Assembly: GCF_000808575.1 (NCBI RefSeq)
Contig: NZ_JWLW01000065.1
Location: 62,001-126,000, forward strand
Length of the DNA: 64,000 bases
Reading direction: 5' to 3'
Source of the DNA: Alteromonas marina
GTDB lineage: Bacteria; Pseudomonadota; Gammaproteobacteria; Enterobacterales; Alteromonadaceae
In this document: piece by piece, positions 1 through 10,500 of the stretch
How positions within the stretch are numbered: the stretch's first letter is position 1
How the letters are laid out: the number at the start of each line of letters is the position of its first letter
Notes under the pieces: generated by a model
Told to the model about the DNA's origin: nothing
Seen by the model: the letters and a program-made list of their open reading frames with translations, nothing else
Databases searched by the model: none
Position numbers and translations under genes: made by a program

Positions 1-386
1 ATATGGCAATGGCCCAGTACTTACAACGTCATTTTCCTGGGGCCCCCATCAACCGAGATAACTACGCTTTGGCTTATCGAAATGTGGGCAGAATGGAAGA
101 AAGAGAGCATCAAATCGACATAATTTCCCATTTGGGCGATCAACTCTCTGACGTGATAAAGATTCGTGGTATAGGTATGTTGATTTCGTTATCCCGCCGC
201 CCAGCTAAATTAGCGGGCTTACTGGCTCTACACGAATTTTTGGAGCGAGGGTTCAATGCATTTAAAGCACTTGGTGATGTGCAAAGCTTTATTCAGCCGG
301 TGTTGGTGCGTGAAAAGGCGATAATGCAAACGTTATTGAGTGATGAATTGACGTTACCTGAAGAAAACCCTCTGCCTGTGGTATGA
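1..386 (+). CDS. FFLEE-motif family protein, C-terminal part (5' end outside window)
   Basis: The frame is open at the left edge, so this is the end of a longer gene; the ATG at 3 is probably internal. The visible 127 residues carry an arginine-rich helical stretch (YRNVGRMEERE) and then RRPAKLAGLLALHEFLERGF, which I recognise from the C-terminal half of proteins named for an FFLEE motif. The naming motif itself would lie upstream, outside the window. The biochemical role of that family is not known to me. The stop is followed by a 66-base gap to the thioesterase gene, so the two may be co-transcribed. Confidence 0.65.
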   Translation, partial: MAMAQYLQRHFPGAPINRDNYALAYRNVGRMEEREHQIDIISHLGDQLSDVIKIRGIGMLISLSRRPAKLAGLLALHEFLERGFNAFKALGDVQSFIQPVLVREKAIMQTLLSDELTLPEENPLPVV

Positions 387-452
387 GGCGCGTTACCAGG
401 ATGTGAAGAAACAAGGTAGGATCAAAGCAAAACATATGAGTAAGGAAAAGGT

Positions 453-902
453 TTGAGCAACCCAACGCTTAATTGGATGTTAGACAACCCCTACGTGCAG
501 CAATGGCATATTGATGAAACACACATCGACCACTATCAGCATGTGAATAATGTAGCGTACCTGTCGCAGCTCGAAAGCTTAGCTTGGGCCCATTCAAACG
601 CACTTGGCTTGCAGTTTGCTGATTATCAGGCGCTAAACAGAGGTATGGTGATAAAGCGTCACGAACTTAACTATCATCTACCAACACATCTTGGAGATAC
701 ATTAGAATGCGCAACTTGGATAGTGCATTGCGATAGCAAACTTACCTTGAAACGCCAGTTTCAATTTATCTGCCCAAAGCGAAACAAAACCGTATTTGAT
801 GCTATAACCACATTTGTATGCGTCAGCCTTGATACTGGCGCGCCTAAACGAATGCCTAAGCAATTTGTGGACGTATATGGAAAGGCGTGTGAACAACAAT
901 GA
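453..902 (+). CDS. Acyl-CoA thioesterase, 4HBT hotdog fold (YbgC-like)
   Basis: A 149-residue single-domain hotdog protein predicted to hydrolyse acyl-CoA thioesters in the cytoplasm. The N-terminal block has the family pattern D-x3-H-V-N-N-x2-Y (Asp26, His30, Asn32, Tyr36), in which the Asp is the usual catalytic residue of YbgC/4-hydroxybenzoyl-CoA thioesterases. Length is normal for the family. The start is a TTG at 453 behind a purine-rich AAGGAAAAGG; no in-frame ATG lies nearby upstream. The stop overlaps the next start as ATGA at 899-902, suggesting translational coupling with the protease gene. The substrate cannot be read from the sequence. Confidence 0.8.
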   Translation: MSNPTLNWMLDNPYVQQWHIDETHIDHYQHVNNVAYLSQLESLAWAHSNALGLQFADYQALNRGMVIKRHELNYHLPTHLGDTLECATWIVHCDSKLTLKRQFQFICPKRNKTVFDAITTFVCVSLDTGAPKRMPKQFVDVYGKACEQQ

Positions 903-2119
903 AAACATGGCTCGCAGTTCTGCTTACACTTTTTCTATGTGTGTCGTTAGGCATCAATGTTTACCTATGGATTAACTTAAAGCAGCACAATGACGGCGCT
1001 TATAAGCTAGAAGCAGACTATGAGCATCGTTTACAACATGAGGCAGCGCAAGAAAGTGAAACTCAGGCGAGAGGGAATATAGAGCCATTCAACAAACAAC
1101 GTGAATCTACCTCTTATCCAAACGCTGACAGAACTAGCATACCGTCAAATGAGCGTGAAGATTTGCGCTTATCTAAACGACAAATTGACCAAAATGATAT
1201 AGTAGCCTTAACGACTCTACTTAATGACGGACAGTATGCGTTGCTCGCCACTGAGCTTACAAAGTATTTGAAAAATGACCCGCTTAATGAGTCACTACTG
1301 TTGCTAGAAGGTGAGCTAATTGAACTTACGAAACCGCTTCCGACAGCACTTGTCCATTACTACGACTTAGCTGAACTGCCTCTTTCAAACGAAACACTGA
1401 CATTTATAGACACAAAAATTGCTACCTTGTATCAACAGGCACAAACGCAGTTAAGTCAAGACGAACAATGGGAACTGGTAGCAAGATTGAACGAACCTTT
1501 ATATCAGCGCATACCCGACGCGAAACACTACACTCTTAACCTGGCTGAAGCCTACGCCTATCAGCAAAAGCTTACGTTAATGGAAGACGTGCTTGCCGCC
1601 CTGCCATTAAACGATAGAGACGCAAATATCATTCGCAATAAAGCCTATGAAATGCGCGATATCGCCAACACAGATAACACGCCAAACGAAAGCGAACTAG
1701 CGCCACCAGACGCTGAGGCCGCACGTTATCAAACTCGCGTAGCTTTGCAGCGTATTGGTGACCAATATCGCCTTGAAGCAAAGGCGCTTAACCAAAAAGC
1801 CACCATGATTTTAGATACGGGTGCCAGTACCACTGCCATATCATCGCGATTGTTTGCTCGCTTGGGTCGTATGCGCAACCTCACGTTTATCGGTAACTTC
1901 AACGTTAGAACCGCGTCAGGAACAATTGAAGCTCCACTAGTACAAATACCGCGATTTTACTTTGCTGGCTATGAGTTCAACGATGTTTCTGCCATCGTGC
2001 TGCCCGAAGACGCATTACCCGATTCTGATGGATTATTGGGAATGAACGTCTTAGGCCAATTTGACTTTGCAATAATGCCCCAGTCTAGTGAATTGATCTT
2101 AACAGAGCGTGATAATTAG
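899..2119 (+). CDS. Membrane-anchored retropepsin-like aspartic protease
   Basis: This 406-residue protein has an N-terminal hydrophobic segment (about residues 4-27) that should anchor it in the inner membrane facing the periplasm. A polar linker and a helical, TPR-like middle (about 95-260) follow, then a C-terminal single retropepsin domain. The active-site motif ILDTGAS is present with Asp306, and the flap and second block (DGLLGMNVLGQFDF) are recognisable. Retropepsins act as dimers, and this family (clan AA, TIGR02281-like) usually has one such domain per chain. The target protein is unknown. It is coupled by ATGA to the thioesterase upstream. Confidence 0.8.
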   Translation: MKTWLAVLLTLFLCVSLGINVYLWINLKQHNDGAYKLEADYEHRLQHEAAQESETQARGNIEPFNKQRESTSYPNADRTSIPSNEREDLRLSKRQIDQNDIVALTTLLNDGQYALLATELTKYLKNDPLNESLLLLEGELIELTKPLPTALVHYYDLAELPLSNETLTFIDTKIATLYQQAQTQLSQDEQWELVARLNEPLYQRIPDAKHYTLNLAEAYAYQQKLTLMEDVLAALPLNDRDANIIRNKAYEMRDIANTDNTPNESELAPPDAEAARYQTRVALQRIGDQYRLEAKALNQKATMILDTGASTTAISSRLFARLGRMRNLTFIGNFNVRTASGTIEAPLVQIPRFYFAGYEFNDVSAIVLPEDALPDSDGLLGMNVLGQFDFAIMPQSSELILTERDN

Positions 2120-2196
2120 CGCGCAAACTTTGTTTAACGCTGCTCGTGCCCTGTGATAAAGTTCAAAAGTTCACAAATATTCAGACAGCAGTTGTA

Positions 2197-3319
2197 ATGC
2201 CACGGTTGGTTTTTCTTTTCAGCATAATTTATCTAACAGGTTTAGTTAGAAGTATACATGCACAAGAGTATGCTAATTGTGTGAGCTGCCATCAGGAACA
2301 AGTTACGTTGTGGCAACAATCAGACCACGCTAAAGCAATGGCCCATGCTGATGATAAGACCGTGCTTGCCAATTTCGATAATGTTTCTATAACTCACTTT
2401 ACGCAGAACGCACGCTTTTTCAAAAACGACGGTAAATTTTTTGCAGAGTTGACGGAAGCAGGAGGTACGAATATCTATCCGATTACTTATGTTTTTGGTC
2501 ATTTTCCGTTGCAGCAATACCTCATCGAAACACAAGCAGGTAATCTTCAAGTTTTTCCTTTTGCTTGGGATGCTCGCGACAAATCAAAAGGCGGCCAACG
2601 TTGGTACCCCAATTATCCATCTGAGGATATTACTCCTATAGACAGGTTGCATTGGAAACAACCGATGCAAAACTGGAATGGTATGTGTGCAGACTGCCAC
2701 TCAAGCGGTCTAAAGCGTAATTTTGACACTAAGACGCTTACATTCGACAGCCAGTTTGATGAAATCAATGTGTCGTGCGCATCTTGCCACGGTGATATGG
2801 CATCGCATTATGCTGCAAATACACAAAGCGCTAAAAGAACTTAGATTGTCGAATACCGTAAATCAATGGCGGGGCGAAGGTAACCTCAATCAAAGTCTGG
2901 TTGAATATCAGCTCGGCAATATTCATCAAACAGAAAAGCTGCTAAAACAAGGTCTAACTGTAGATCCTTACTTTGAGGCGAACTACATCAACTTGGCCGA
3001 ATTGTATCGCGCTCAAAATAAACTTCAGTTAGAAGAACAAACCCTCATTGATGGGATGAGCAATTTGCCTGATAGCGCGCTCATCCATTATTCGTTAGGC
3101 ATGCTGCATGTTCGTAAACAAGATAAACCAACTGCAGTTACACTCTTTAAAAAAGCAACAGAACTTGGCCCTGACAACCCACAAAATTGGTATATTTACG
3201 CCCTTGCTTTAGATAGTGTAGGTCAGACGAAAAGCGTGCTCAGCATGCTAAAAAAAGCCATAAAGAGGCAGCCTGATAATTCGCTTATCAGCTTGGGTTG
3301 TCACTTTCACAAAAAATAG
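2197..3319 (+). pseudogene. Multihaem cytochrome c / TPR protein, broken by internal deletion and frameshift
   Basis: The first part, from an ATG at 2197 that begins a signal peptide (an in-frame ATG at 2146 is less likely), encodes an exported protein with three haem-binding CxxCH motifs: CVSCH at residues 28-32, CADCH at 164-168 and CASCH at 194-198. It stops at 2844. The rest lies one frame over (from about 2840 to 3319) and encodes three TPR-like repeats starting NQWRGEGNLNQSLVEYQLG. In the related periplasmic multihaem cytochrome/TPR proteins I know, both parts sit in one chain of roughly 700 or more residues with further haem motifs and a long middle between them. Here that middle is missing and the frame changes near 2815-2845. 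It is best read as a gene remnant. Confidence 0.75.
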
Positions 3320-3437
3320 GCGATGAAGCGTCGTACCGCTTATTCCAGTCTAAAGTTAGGCGGTAGACAACTTGCCGCATTACTGAGGTAATGCTTTGCA
3401 TGTCTTAATGGGCAAGCGTACTACCTGTAAAAAGCCA

Positions 3438-3800
3438 CTAATCGGCATTTACTACAACTAATGGAAATGTCTCAAACGCCACGCCCTCATGCCCCGTTTT
3501 CATAAAGTTACGGATATTAGCGTGGTCGTTACCATCTGGGTTAGTAAGTACGTCTTCACGATAAAAGCGCCCAAATAAGGCTAGGGTTTGCGCTTGGTTT
3601 AGGTTTAAATGCTCACCCAGTGCGAGCAGTTTGCAAGAGCCGTTATTCTGATTGGCTTCGTTTTTCACGTCACCATTAGTGAAAGCGGTGGGCGTGAAAA
3701 CAAACGCGCTATCGATAAGCGCAATAACGTCGTTAAACTCGATAGTCTCTGGTGAATTGCTAACGGCTTGAACTAAGTCTTGAGTGTTGCTGAACGTCAT
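3438..3800 (-). CDS. HopJ type III effector-like family protein
   Basis: A 120-residue soluble protein of the HopJ family (PF08888 type). It contains the family block ALFGRFYREDVLTNPDGNDH and the C-terminal segment FMKTGHEGVAFE. The family name comes from a Pseudomonas syringae effector, but members are widespread in free-living marine bacteria without type III secretion, so an effector role should not be assumed. It stands alone, antisense to the broken cytochrome gene. There is no signal peptide or membrane segment. Its function is unknown. Confidence 0.8.
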   Translation of the reverse strand: MTFSNTQDLVQAVSNSPETIEFNDVIALIDSAFVFTPTAFTNGDVKNEANQNNGSCKLLALGEHLNLNQAQTLALFGRFYREDVLTNPDGNDHANIRNFMKTGHEGVAFETFPLVVVNAD

Positions 3801-3908
3801 ATTTATCTCAAAAAAAAGAAACGATAATAGCAGGTCTTGGTAACTTCAACAGGCGGAAACTGGTTTGGTTTCAGTTTTTATATAAAAATAACGGCTTTCG
3901 GCGATTAG

Positions 3909-3939
3909 AAAAAATAAACCCCTCCGAAAAAGAGGGGTT
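3909..3939 (-). terminator. Rho-independent terminator after fadH
   Basis: An 8-bp perfect stem (AACCCCTC at 3917-3924 with GAGGGGTT at 3932-3939) has a 7-base loop. On the minus strand it is followed by a T-rich run, the complement of 3909-3915. It lies between the fadH stop and hopJ. Confidence 0.85.
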
Positions 3940-4005
3940 ACCATCAATCTTAAGCACCTCTAAATGTGGCACTTATATTTCTGACTGTGTTTTTGCACTA
4001 GGTCA

Positions 4006-6075
<2,070 letters not shown>

Positions 6076-6166
6076 TTATAAAAGCCGTTAAAAAGCCTGT
6101 TTAAATATTCTTATCTAATGCGCTCTTTCTCTGAAGGCGCTATGTAATTCAACGAATTACATTCTT

Positions 6167-7006
6167 TTACGAATTCATTTTCTTAATAGCTGGGTGTAAT
6201 GGCGGATATTCCGGCAGCGTTTTGGTTTTCTGCGCTTCCATGGCTTTAAACACATCTTCCATTTGGAACATGCCCGCTTGCCATGTGGCCATATAGTTCA
6301 AGCTCTCTGCCACCGTGTGTTCTACCGCGTAGTTAATCATAGTCTTGGTGCCTGAAACTGCTAACGGCGAATTCATTGCAATCTGCTGCGCTATTTTCAT
6401 CACTGCGTCTAGCATTGATTCTTGGTCGTCAAATACCTGATTTACAAAGCCAAGCTGCTGCGCTTCCGCTGCACCAAAATTGCGACCTGTATAAGCCAAC
6501 TCTTTAACAATTCCAATAGGGATAAGCTTTGGTAGGCGTTGTAGTGTGCCTACGTCCGCCGTCATACCTAACTGTGTTTCTTTTATGGTGAAAAAGGCGT
6601 CTTGGGTGCAATAGCGCATGTCACATGCACTAAGCAAATCTACTGCACCACCAATCGCCCCCCCCTGCACGGCCCCAATAACCGGCATACGTGCCTGCTC
6701 TATGGCAGTAAAGCTATCTTGAAGCAACATCACCATACGGCGCATACGCTCTGCTCTGCGCGACGGGTCGCCCTTAAAGTCTTCTTTCATATTCAGGAAC
6801 ACCGATAAATCCATACCGGCAGAGAAATGCTTACCCGTAGATGAAATAACAATGACACGGGCATTGCCTTCATCGTCTATTTCACGAATAGCCGCTGGCA
6901 ATTCCGTCCAGAACTCTGGGATCATGCTGTTCATTGCATCGGGGCGATTAAGTACTACGTGGGCAATATGGCCCTCTTGTTTTACTTCTAATGTAGAGTA
7001 CTTCAT
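6167..7006 (-). CDS. Crotonase-family protein, probable delta3,5-delta2,4-dienoyl-CoA isomerase
   Basis: A 279-residue crotonase-fold enzyme with the oxyanion-hole region VQGGAIGGAVDLLSACD. The segment around residues 143-160 reads KETQLGMTADVGTLQRLPK. It closely resembles the signature of eukaryotic ECH1 dienoyl-CoA isomerase, in which a Glu and an Asp eight residues apart (Glu196/Asp204 in rat) do the chemistry. Here the equivalents are Glu143 and Asp151, the same spacing. That enzyme moves 3,5-dienoyl-CoA to 2,4-dienoyl-CoA, the substrate of FadH encoded just downstream, so neighbour and motif agree. Annotation as plain enoyl-CoA hydratase would miss this. The start at 7006 follows AAGGAGA at a rather long spacing. 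Confidence 0.8.
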   Translation of the reverse strand: MKYSTLEVKQEGHIAHVVLNRPDAMNSMIPEFWTELPAAIREIDDEGNARVIVISSTGKHFSAGMDLSVFLNMKEDFKGDPSRRAERMRRMVMLLQDSFTAIEQARMPVIGAVQGGAIGGAVDLLSACDMRYCTQDAFFTIKETQLGMTADVGTLQRLPKLIPIGIVKELAYTGRNFGAAEAQQLGFVNQVFDDQESMLDAVMKIAQQIAMNSPLAVSGTKTMINYAVEHTVAESLNYMATWQAGMFQMEDVFKAMEAQKTKTLPEYPPLHPAIKKMNS

Positions 7007-7053
7007 GGTTTGCGCTGTCTCCTTGGGCTGTTCCTGTTAACAAATTTGCAAAC

Positions 7054-7109
7054 TAGACAGCGTCAAGATAAAAGGCTATGTTGACAGTGTCAAGATAAAA
7101 CGTTATCTA
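7054..7109. promoter_or_regulatory. Divergent promoters with duplicated TetR-type operator
   Basis: Two copies of a 20-base element (TwGACAGyGTCAAGATAAAA) lie at 7054-7073 and 7081-7100, 27 bases apart. The second contains a 13-base palindrome, TTGACAGTGTCAA (7081-7093). Its left arm is a consensus -35 for the tetR gene, with TATCTA at 7104-7109 after 17 bases. Its right arm read on the other strand is also TTGACA, 17 bases from a TATCTT (7065-7070) facing the isomerase gene. The arrangement fits a TetR repressor controlling both directions. Binding is inferred. Confidence 0.65.
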
Positions 7110-7144
7110 TTCGTCTCAATTTTGAAAATGGAAACATCGGGTTT

Positions 7145-7750
7145 ATGGCTAATGCAGTACAAAGCTACCATCACGGCGACCTGCGCAGCGCGCTGATAGA
7201 GGCGGCAACGGCGCGTCTGTCTGAATACGGCGTTGATAGTTTATCGCTTAGAAAGCTGGCAGAAGATGCTGGAGTGTCACGTACTGCGCCCTATCACCAT
7301 TTTAAAGACAAAAGTGCGCTTTTAAGCGCCATTGCAGCCAAAGGCTTTAGCGATTGGCATACCGCAGCTAAACGAATCTTCGAACAAGAAGACAAAACAC
7401 CGCAGGCACGTTTTCGCGAATTTGTGCACGAATACATTGGCTACGCTGCCGACAACCCAGAGATGTACGAATTGATGTTTGGTCGCACTATTTGGCAAAA
7501 CCAAGCGGCGACCAACGATCTGAAAGATGTTGCATTTCCCTGCTTTCAGTTTCAAGTGACGATGACGCGCTATTGGCAGGACAAAGGGCTACTTCCGAAC
7601 AACCAGGATGCACTTAGATTGGCACAGGTTACCTGGGGCACGTTACACGGGATTGCACGATTGCTTATTGATGGTATTTACGCAGACAGCAGTCATATCG
7701 AAGAGATGTGTGATTGTGCAGCGGATTTGTTTATGCAAAAGCAGCCATAA
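7145..7750 (+). CDS. TetR/AcrR family transcriptional regulator, divergent from dienoyl-CoA isomerase gene
   Basis: A 201-residue regulator with an N-terminal helix-turn-helix (LRKLAEDAGVSRTAPYHHF, about residues 36-54) of TetR type and a C-terminal ligand domain like the TetR_C_13/WHG group. It is transcribed away from the isomerase-fadH pair, with duplicated palindromic operators between. The likely role is repression of that pair and of itself, relieved by an acyl-CoA or related ligand. The ligand is inference from context only. Its 3' end converges with the GMC oxidoreductase gene. Confidence 0.85.
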   Translation: MANAVQSYHHGDLRSALIEAATARLSEYGVDSLSLRKLAEDAGVSRTAPYHHFKDKSALLSAIAAKGFSDWHTAAKRIFEQEDKTPQARFREFVHEYIGYAADNPEMYELMFGRTIWQNQAATNDLKDVAFPCFQFQVTMTRYWQDKGLLPNNQDALRLAQVTWGTLHGIARLLIDGIYADSSHIEEMCDCAADLFMQKQP

Positions 7751-7815
7751 GCAGCACCATTTTTTACGCCTTTTTGGGCACACCGAACTGCCTATACAAT
7801 CTCTAGGGTATTTAC

Positions 7816-7870
7816 ACTGCCTAGAGCAAATAAACTGCCTAGAGCGAGACAGTTCCTCGCTCTTGTTCCT
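7816..7870 (+). terminator. Terminator between convergent tetR and GMC genes, with short tandem repeat
   Basis: The 8-bp stem AGAGCGAG (7841-7848) with CTCGCTCT (7856-7863) has a 7-base loop and is followed by TGTTCCTTTT, a plausible terminator for tetR. Just before it, ACTGCCTAGAGC is repeated in tandem with an 18-base period (7816 and 7834). Confidence 0.55.
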
Positions 7871-7879
7871 TTTATCGAA

Positions 7880-9532
7880 TTACGCCGACTCTGCTCTAGC
7901 TAGAGAAACCGGCTGCCCTTCATGTGCGGCTTTAATAAACTCTGCAGCACGTTCAGCAATCATAACGGTAGGCGCATTGGTATTACCGCCAATTAGACTG
8001 GGCATCACCGAGGCATCTACCACTCTAAGACCTGCTATACCTCTTACCCGCAATTGGGTATCAACCACGGCCATCTCATCGTCATCACTGCCCATTTTAC
8101 AAGTACCAATCGGGTGATAGATGGTTTCTGCGCGCTCACGTAAAAATTCTAATATTTCTTCATCTGTTTGTGCCTCTTCCCCAGGGTATAGCTCACTGCC
8201 TTGGAACTTGTCGAAGTCTGGCGCAGATAGCAGCTTACGGGCAATGCGCACACCTTCAATCATGACTTGCTGATCTTCCTCTGCAGTCAAATAATTGGGG
8301 TCAATAAGGGCTTGATCAGCAGGATGGTTGCTTTGAAGCGAAATAGTGCCGCGGCTTTTGGGGTATAGACAGCATACGTGAAGGCCATAACCGTAACCAA
8401 AAGCTAACTGTCTTCCATGGTCGTTTAAAATTGCCGGTAGAAAGTGAAACTGTATGTCTGGACCTTGTGTCGCTAAGCTTGAGCTAACAAAGCCACCTGC
8501 TTCGGCAATGTTGGACGAGAAAATACCTTTGCGCCTAAACGCATAGTCTGCGGTGGCTTTTACGTAGGAAGGCAAGGCCCCTAACGCCACGGCATAGCCC
8601 TCTCTGGCTTTGCAGGTATACTGTACAATTGCATCAAGATGGTCTTGTAAGTTTTGACCCACACCCGGCAGGTCTTGTTGTACAAAGATCCCCTTTTCTT
8701 CTAGCTCTGCTCTGGGTCCTATACCCGAAAGCATGAGAAGTTGTGGTGAATTAATCGCGCCACCGCAAAGAATAACTTCACTTTTAGCAAAGTAGCGATT
8801 TACTACACCTTTTTCGCGTACCTGAACGCCAATAGCACGCCCTTCTTTTAATAGCACCTTTTCGGCAGCGACTCTTGTAAGTACAGTTAGGTTGTTGCGG
8901 TGCTTGGCCTGCGTTAAATATCCTTTTGCTGTAGAACAGCGCTGTCCGTTGGCCTGAGTAACATGGTAGTAGCCTAGCCCCTCTCTATCGTCTCGGTTAA
9001 AGTCGTCAAGCTGTTGATAGCCTGCAAACGAGGCTGCGTTAACAAATGCGTCCGACAATACGCTGGTATGCCTAAGCTTGCTAACATTGAGTGGGCCGCC
9101 TGTGCCGTGGTATTCATCAGCACCTTCTTCAAAATTCTCAGAGCGTTTGAAATAAGGCAGTACATCATCAAATGACCAACCTTCAGCCCCTTCTTCAGTA
9201 GCCCAGCGATCGTAGTCTTCTTTTTGCCCGCGAATATAACACATTGCGTTAACCGAACTGCTGCCGCCCAAGGTTTTACCGCGTGGCCAGAACAGTTCTC
9301 TGTCATACATCTCTTTTTGGGGTGCCGTGTGATAACCCCAGCCAATCCCCTCAAATCTACTGAGTAAAGATAACCCAAACGGGATATGAATGAGCGGATT
9401 AGTATCCTTTGAGCCAGCCTCTAATAGCAAAATATCTAACGCGGGGTTTTCTGATAAACGGGTGGCAAGCACCGCGCCCGCAGAACCGCCGCCTACAATA
9501 ATGTAATCGTATTTGCTCAGTACTTCGCTCAT
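7880..9532 (-). CDS. GMC-family FAD-dependent alcohol/choline dehydrogenase-type oxidoreductase
   Basis: A 550-residue flavoprotein of the glucose-methanol-choline family. The FAD-binding GGGSAG is at residues 14-19, the GMC signature with GGSSSVNAMCYIRG lies near residue 85, and the C-terminal active-site segment YHPIGTCKMG plus NTNAPTVMIAERAA holds the conserved His and Asn. The family oxidises primary alcohols or choline. There is no betaine aldehyde dehydrogenase or transporter beside it, so choline is not favoured, and a medium- or long-chain alcohol dehydrogenase like AlkJ is possible. The start at 9532 follows AAGGAG. A FadR-like site 46 bases upstream hints at fatty acid or alcohol metabolism. 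Confidence 0.85.
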   Translation of the reverse strand: MSEVLSKYDYIIVGGGSAGAVLATRLSENPALDILLLEAGSKDTNPLIHIPFGLSLLSRFEGIGWGYHTAPQKEMYDRELFWPRGKTLGGSSSVNAMCYIRGQKEDYDRWATEEGAEGWSFDDVLPYFKRSENFEEGADEYHGTGGPLNVSKLRHTSVLSDAFVNAASFAGYQQLDDFNRDDREGLGYYHVTQANGQRCSTAKGYLTQAKHRNNLTVLTRVAAEKVLLKEGRAIGVQVREKGVVNRYFAKSEVILCGGAINSPQLLMLSGIGPRAELEEKGIFVQQDLPGVGQNLQDHLDAIVQYTCKAREGYAVALGALPSYVKATADYAFRRKGIFSSNIAEAGGFVSSSLATQGPDIQFHFLPAILNDHGRQLAFGYGYGLHVCCLYPKSRGTISLQSNHPADQALIDPNYLTAEEDQQVMIEGVRIARKLLSAPDFDKFQGSELYPGEEAQTDEEILEFLRERAETIYHPIGTCKMGSDDDEMAVVDTQLRVRGIAGLRVVDASVMPSLIGGNTNAPTVMIAERAAEFIKAAHEGQPVSLARAESA

Positions 9533-9577
9533 TTCGCCAACTCCTTGAGGGCAAGACTATTAAATGTTAAAAAAACG

Positions 9578-9594
9578 TTGTGGTACGACCAGAT
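9578..9594. promoter_or_regulatory. Possible FadR box upstream of the GMC oxidoreductase gene
   Basis: The 17-mer TTGTGGTACGACCAGAT matches the FadR consensus (AACTGGTC-N-GACCAGTT) at 11 of 16 positions. It has a nearly perfect core (TGGTACGACCA) and one almost intact half site. It lies 46 bases before the start codon. This is a weak candidate on its own. Confidence 0.35.
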
Positions 9595-9746
9595 TACCAA
9601 ACAACACTTCGCCAAGAAAAGACTTAAATTGTAAGATTTAAAAAATCTAATAATCCTGATAACTTAAGTGCTATATCGAAGTAGCCCCTACTCTGAAAAA
9701 ACTAACAACAAGCCACCGCCTAGTAGATTTAGGCTAAGAATGAACG

Positions 9747-10472
9747 TTGACCCAAAACCTATCGTTTAAAGACAAATGTAAAGTCTACCTTGCACAATGG
9801 CTTGTGAAATGGGGCAAGCTGACGCACGACGACTTCACGAAATCAGAGCTTCATGACCTCGTAAAAGGCAGCTTTCCTTACTCATTCACTTTCGATATCC
9901 CCATGGGAACTGGCACGGTTACCGTGCTTGAAGGAAATATCACGCTAGATAGTGAAAGCAACCGTATTGGTCTGCAGTGCCTCTCTGCGCTTAATATTGT
10001 GGTTGCCACCACGACTATTTATCGCGCTCATGTTGTATTTACCGTGTCGGCTTCCCCCTATTACGACAAAAATATGAGTACACTTTATTTGACCGACGTC
10101 ACCACTGACAGCGTGACTCTAGTTAACGATGATTACGCGTTGATTAAAGACACGCAATTTCTGATGTCGCGCTTCTTCCCTAAAAGTGTAAACACACTGC
10201 TTGGCGGGTCGTTAAAGTCGGCCCTTTCGCTTTTTAGTGCCGGAACGTCTGATATTGCTGCAGACTATTTGCAGGTCTATTTATCTGGCTCGAAACAAGC
10301 AGTGTTGGACTACCACATCCCTCTCATTAACAGCGCCATTAAAAAGCAAATTAAGCAGGAAGACTTAAGCCATACTATGCGTAACGACCATTGGCGCGAG
10401 GTTCTGTTCTCAAAAGCTGGACAAAACGTGCGTGTAGAAGACGACGTACTGCGCTTCTATCTCATTGAGTGA
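9747..10472 (+). CDS. Conserved hypothetical protein, possibly DUF1439-like fold
   Basis: A 241-residue protein with no signal peptide or transmembrane segment. I do not recognise it with certainty. The middle has alternating beta-strand-like segments (GTGTVTVLEGNITLD, IYRAHVVFTVSASPYYDK, STLYLTDVTTDSVTLV) followed by a helical C-terminal part. This pattern recalls the DUF1439/YceB lipid-binding barrel but lacks that family's lipoprotein signal. A stop codon lies immediately upstream in frame, so the TTG at 9747 is the first possible start; the nearby ATG at 9740 is in another frame. It converges with the wax ester synthase gene, 28 bases apart. Confidence 0.6.
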   Translation: MTQNLSFKDKCKVYLAQWLVKWGKLTHDDFTKSELHDLVKGSFPYSFTFDIPMGTGTVTVLEGNITLDSESNRIGLQCLSALNIVVATTTIYRAHVVFTVSASPYYDKNMSTLYLTDVTTDSVTLVNDDYALIKDTQFLMSRFFPKSVNTLLGGSLKSALSLFSAGTSDIAADYLQVYLSGSKQAVLDYHIPLINSAIKKQIKQEDLSHTMRNDHWREVLFSKAGQNVRVEDDVLRFYLIE

Positions 10473-10500
10473 CAACGATTACTGTTTGGAACAATGCATG

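Noticed and set aside
2723..3319. The TPR segment as a separate intact gene
   Set aside because: Its first ~40 codons overlap the haem-motif frame and look non-coding; the TPR part matches the C-terminal half of a longer family, so it is a remnant.
7787..7863. Short direct repeats ACTGCCTAGAGC as a CRISPR-like array
   Set aside because: Only two close copies with an 18-base period and no spacers of regular length; part of a terminator region.
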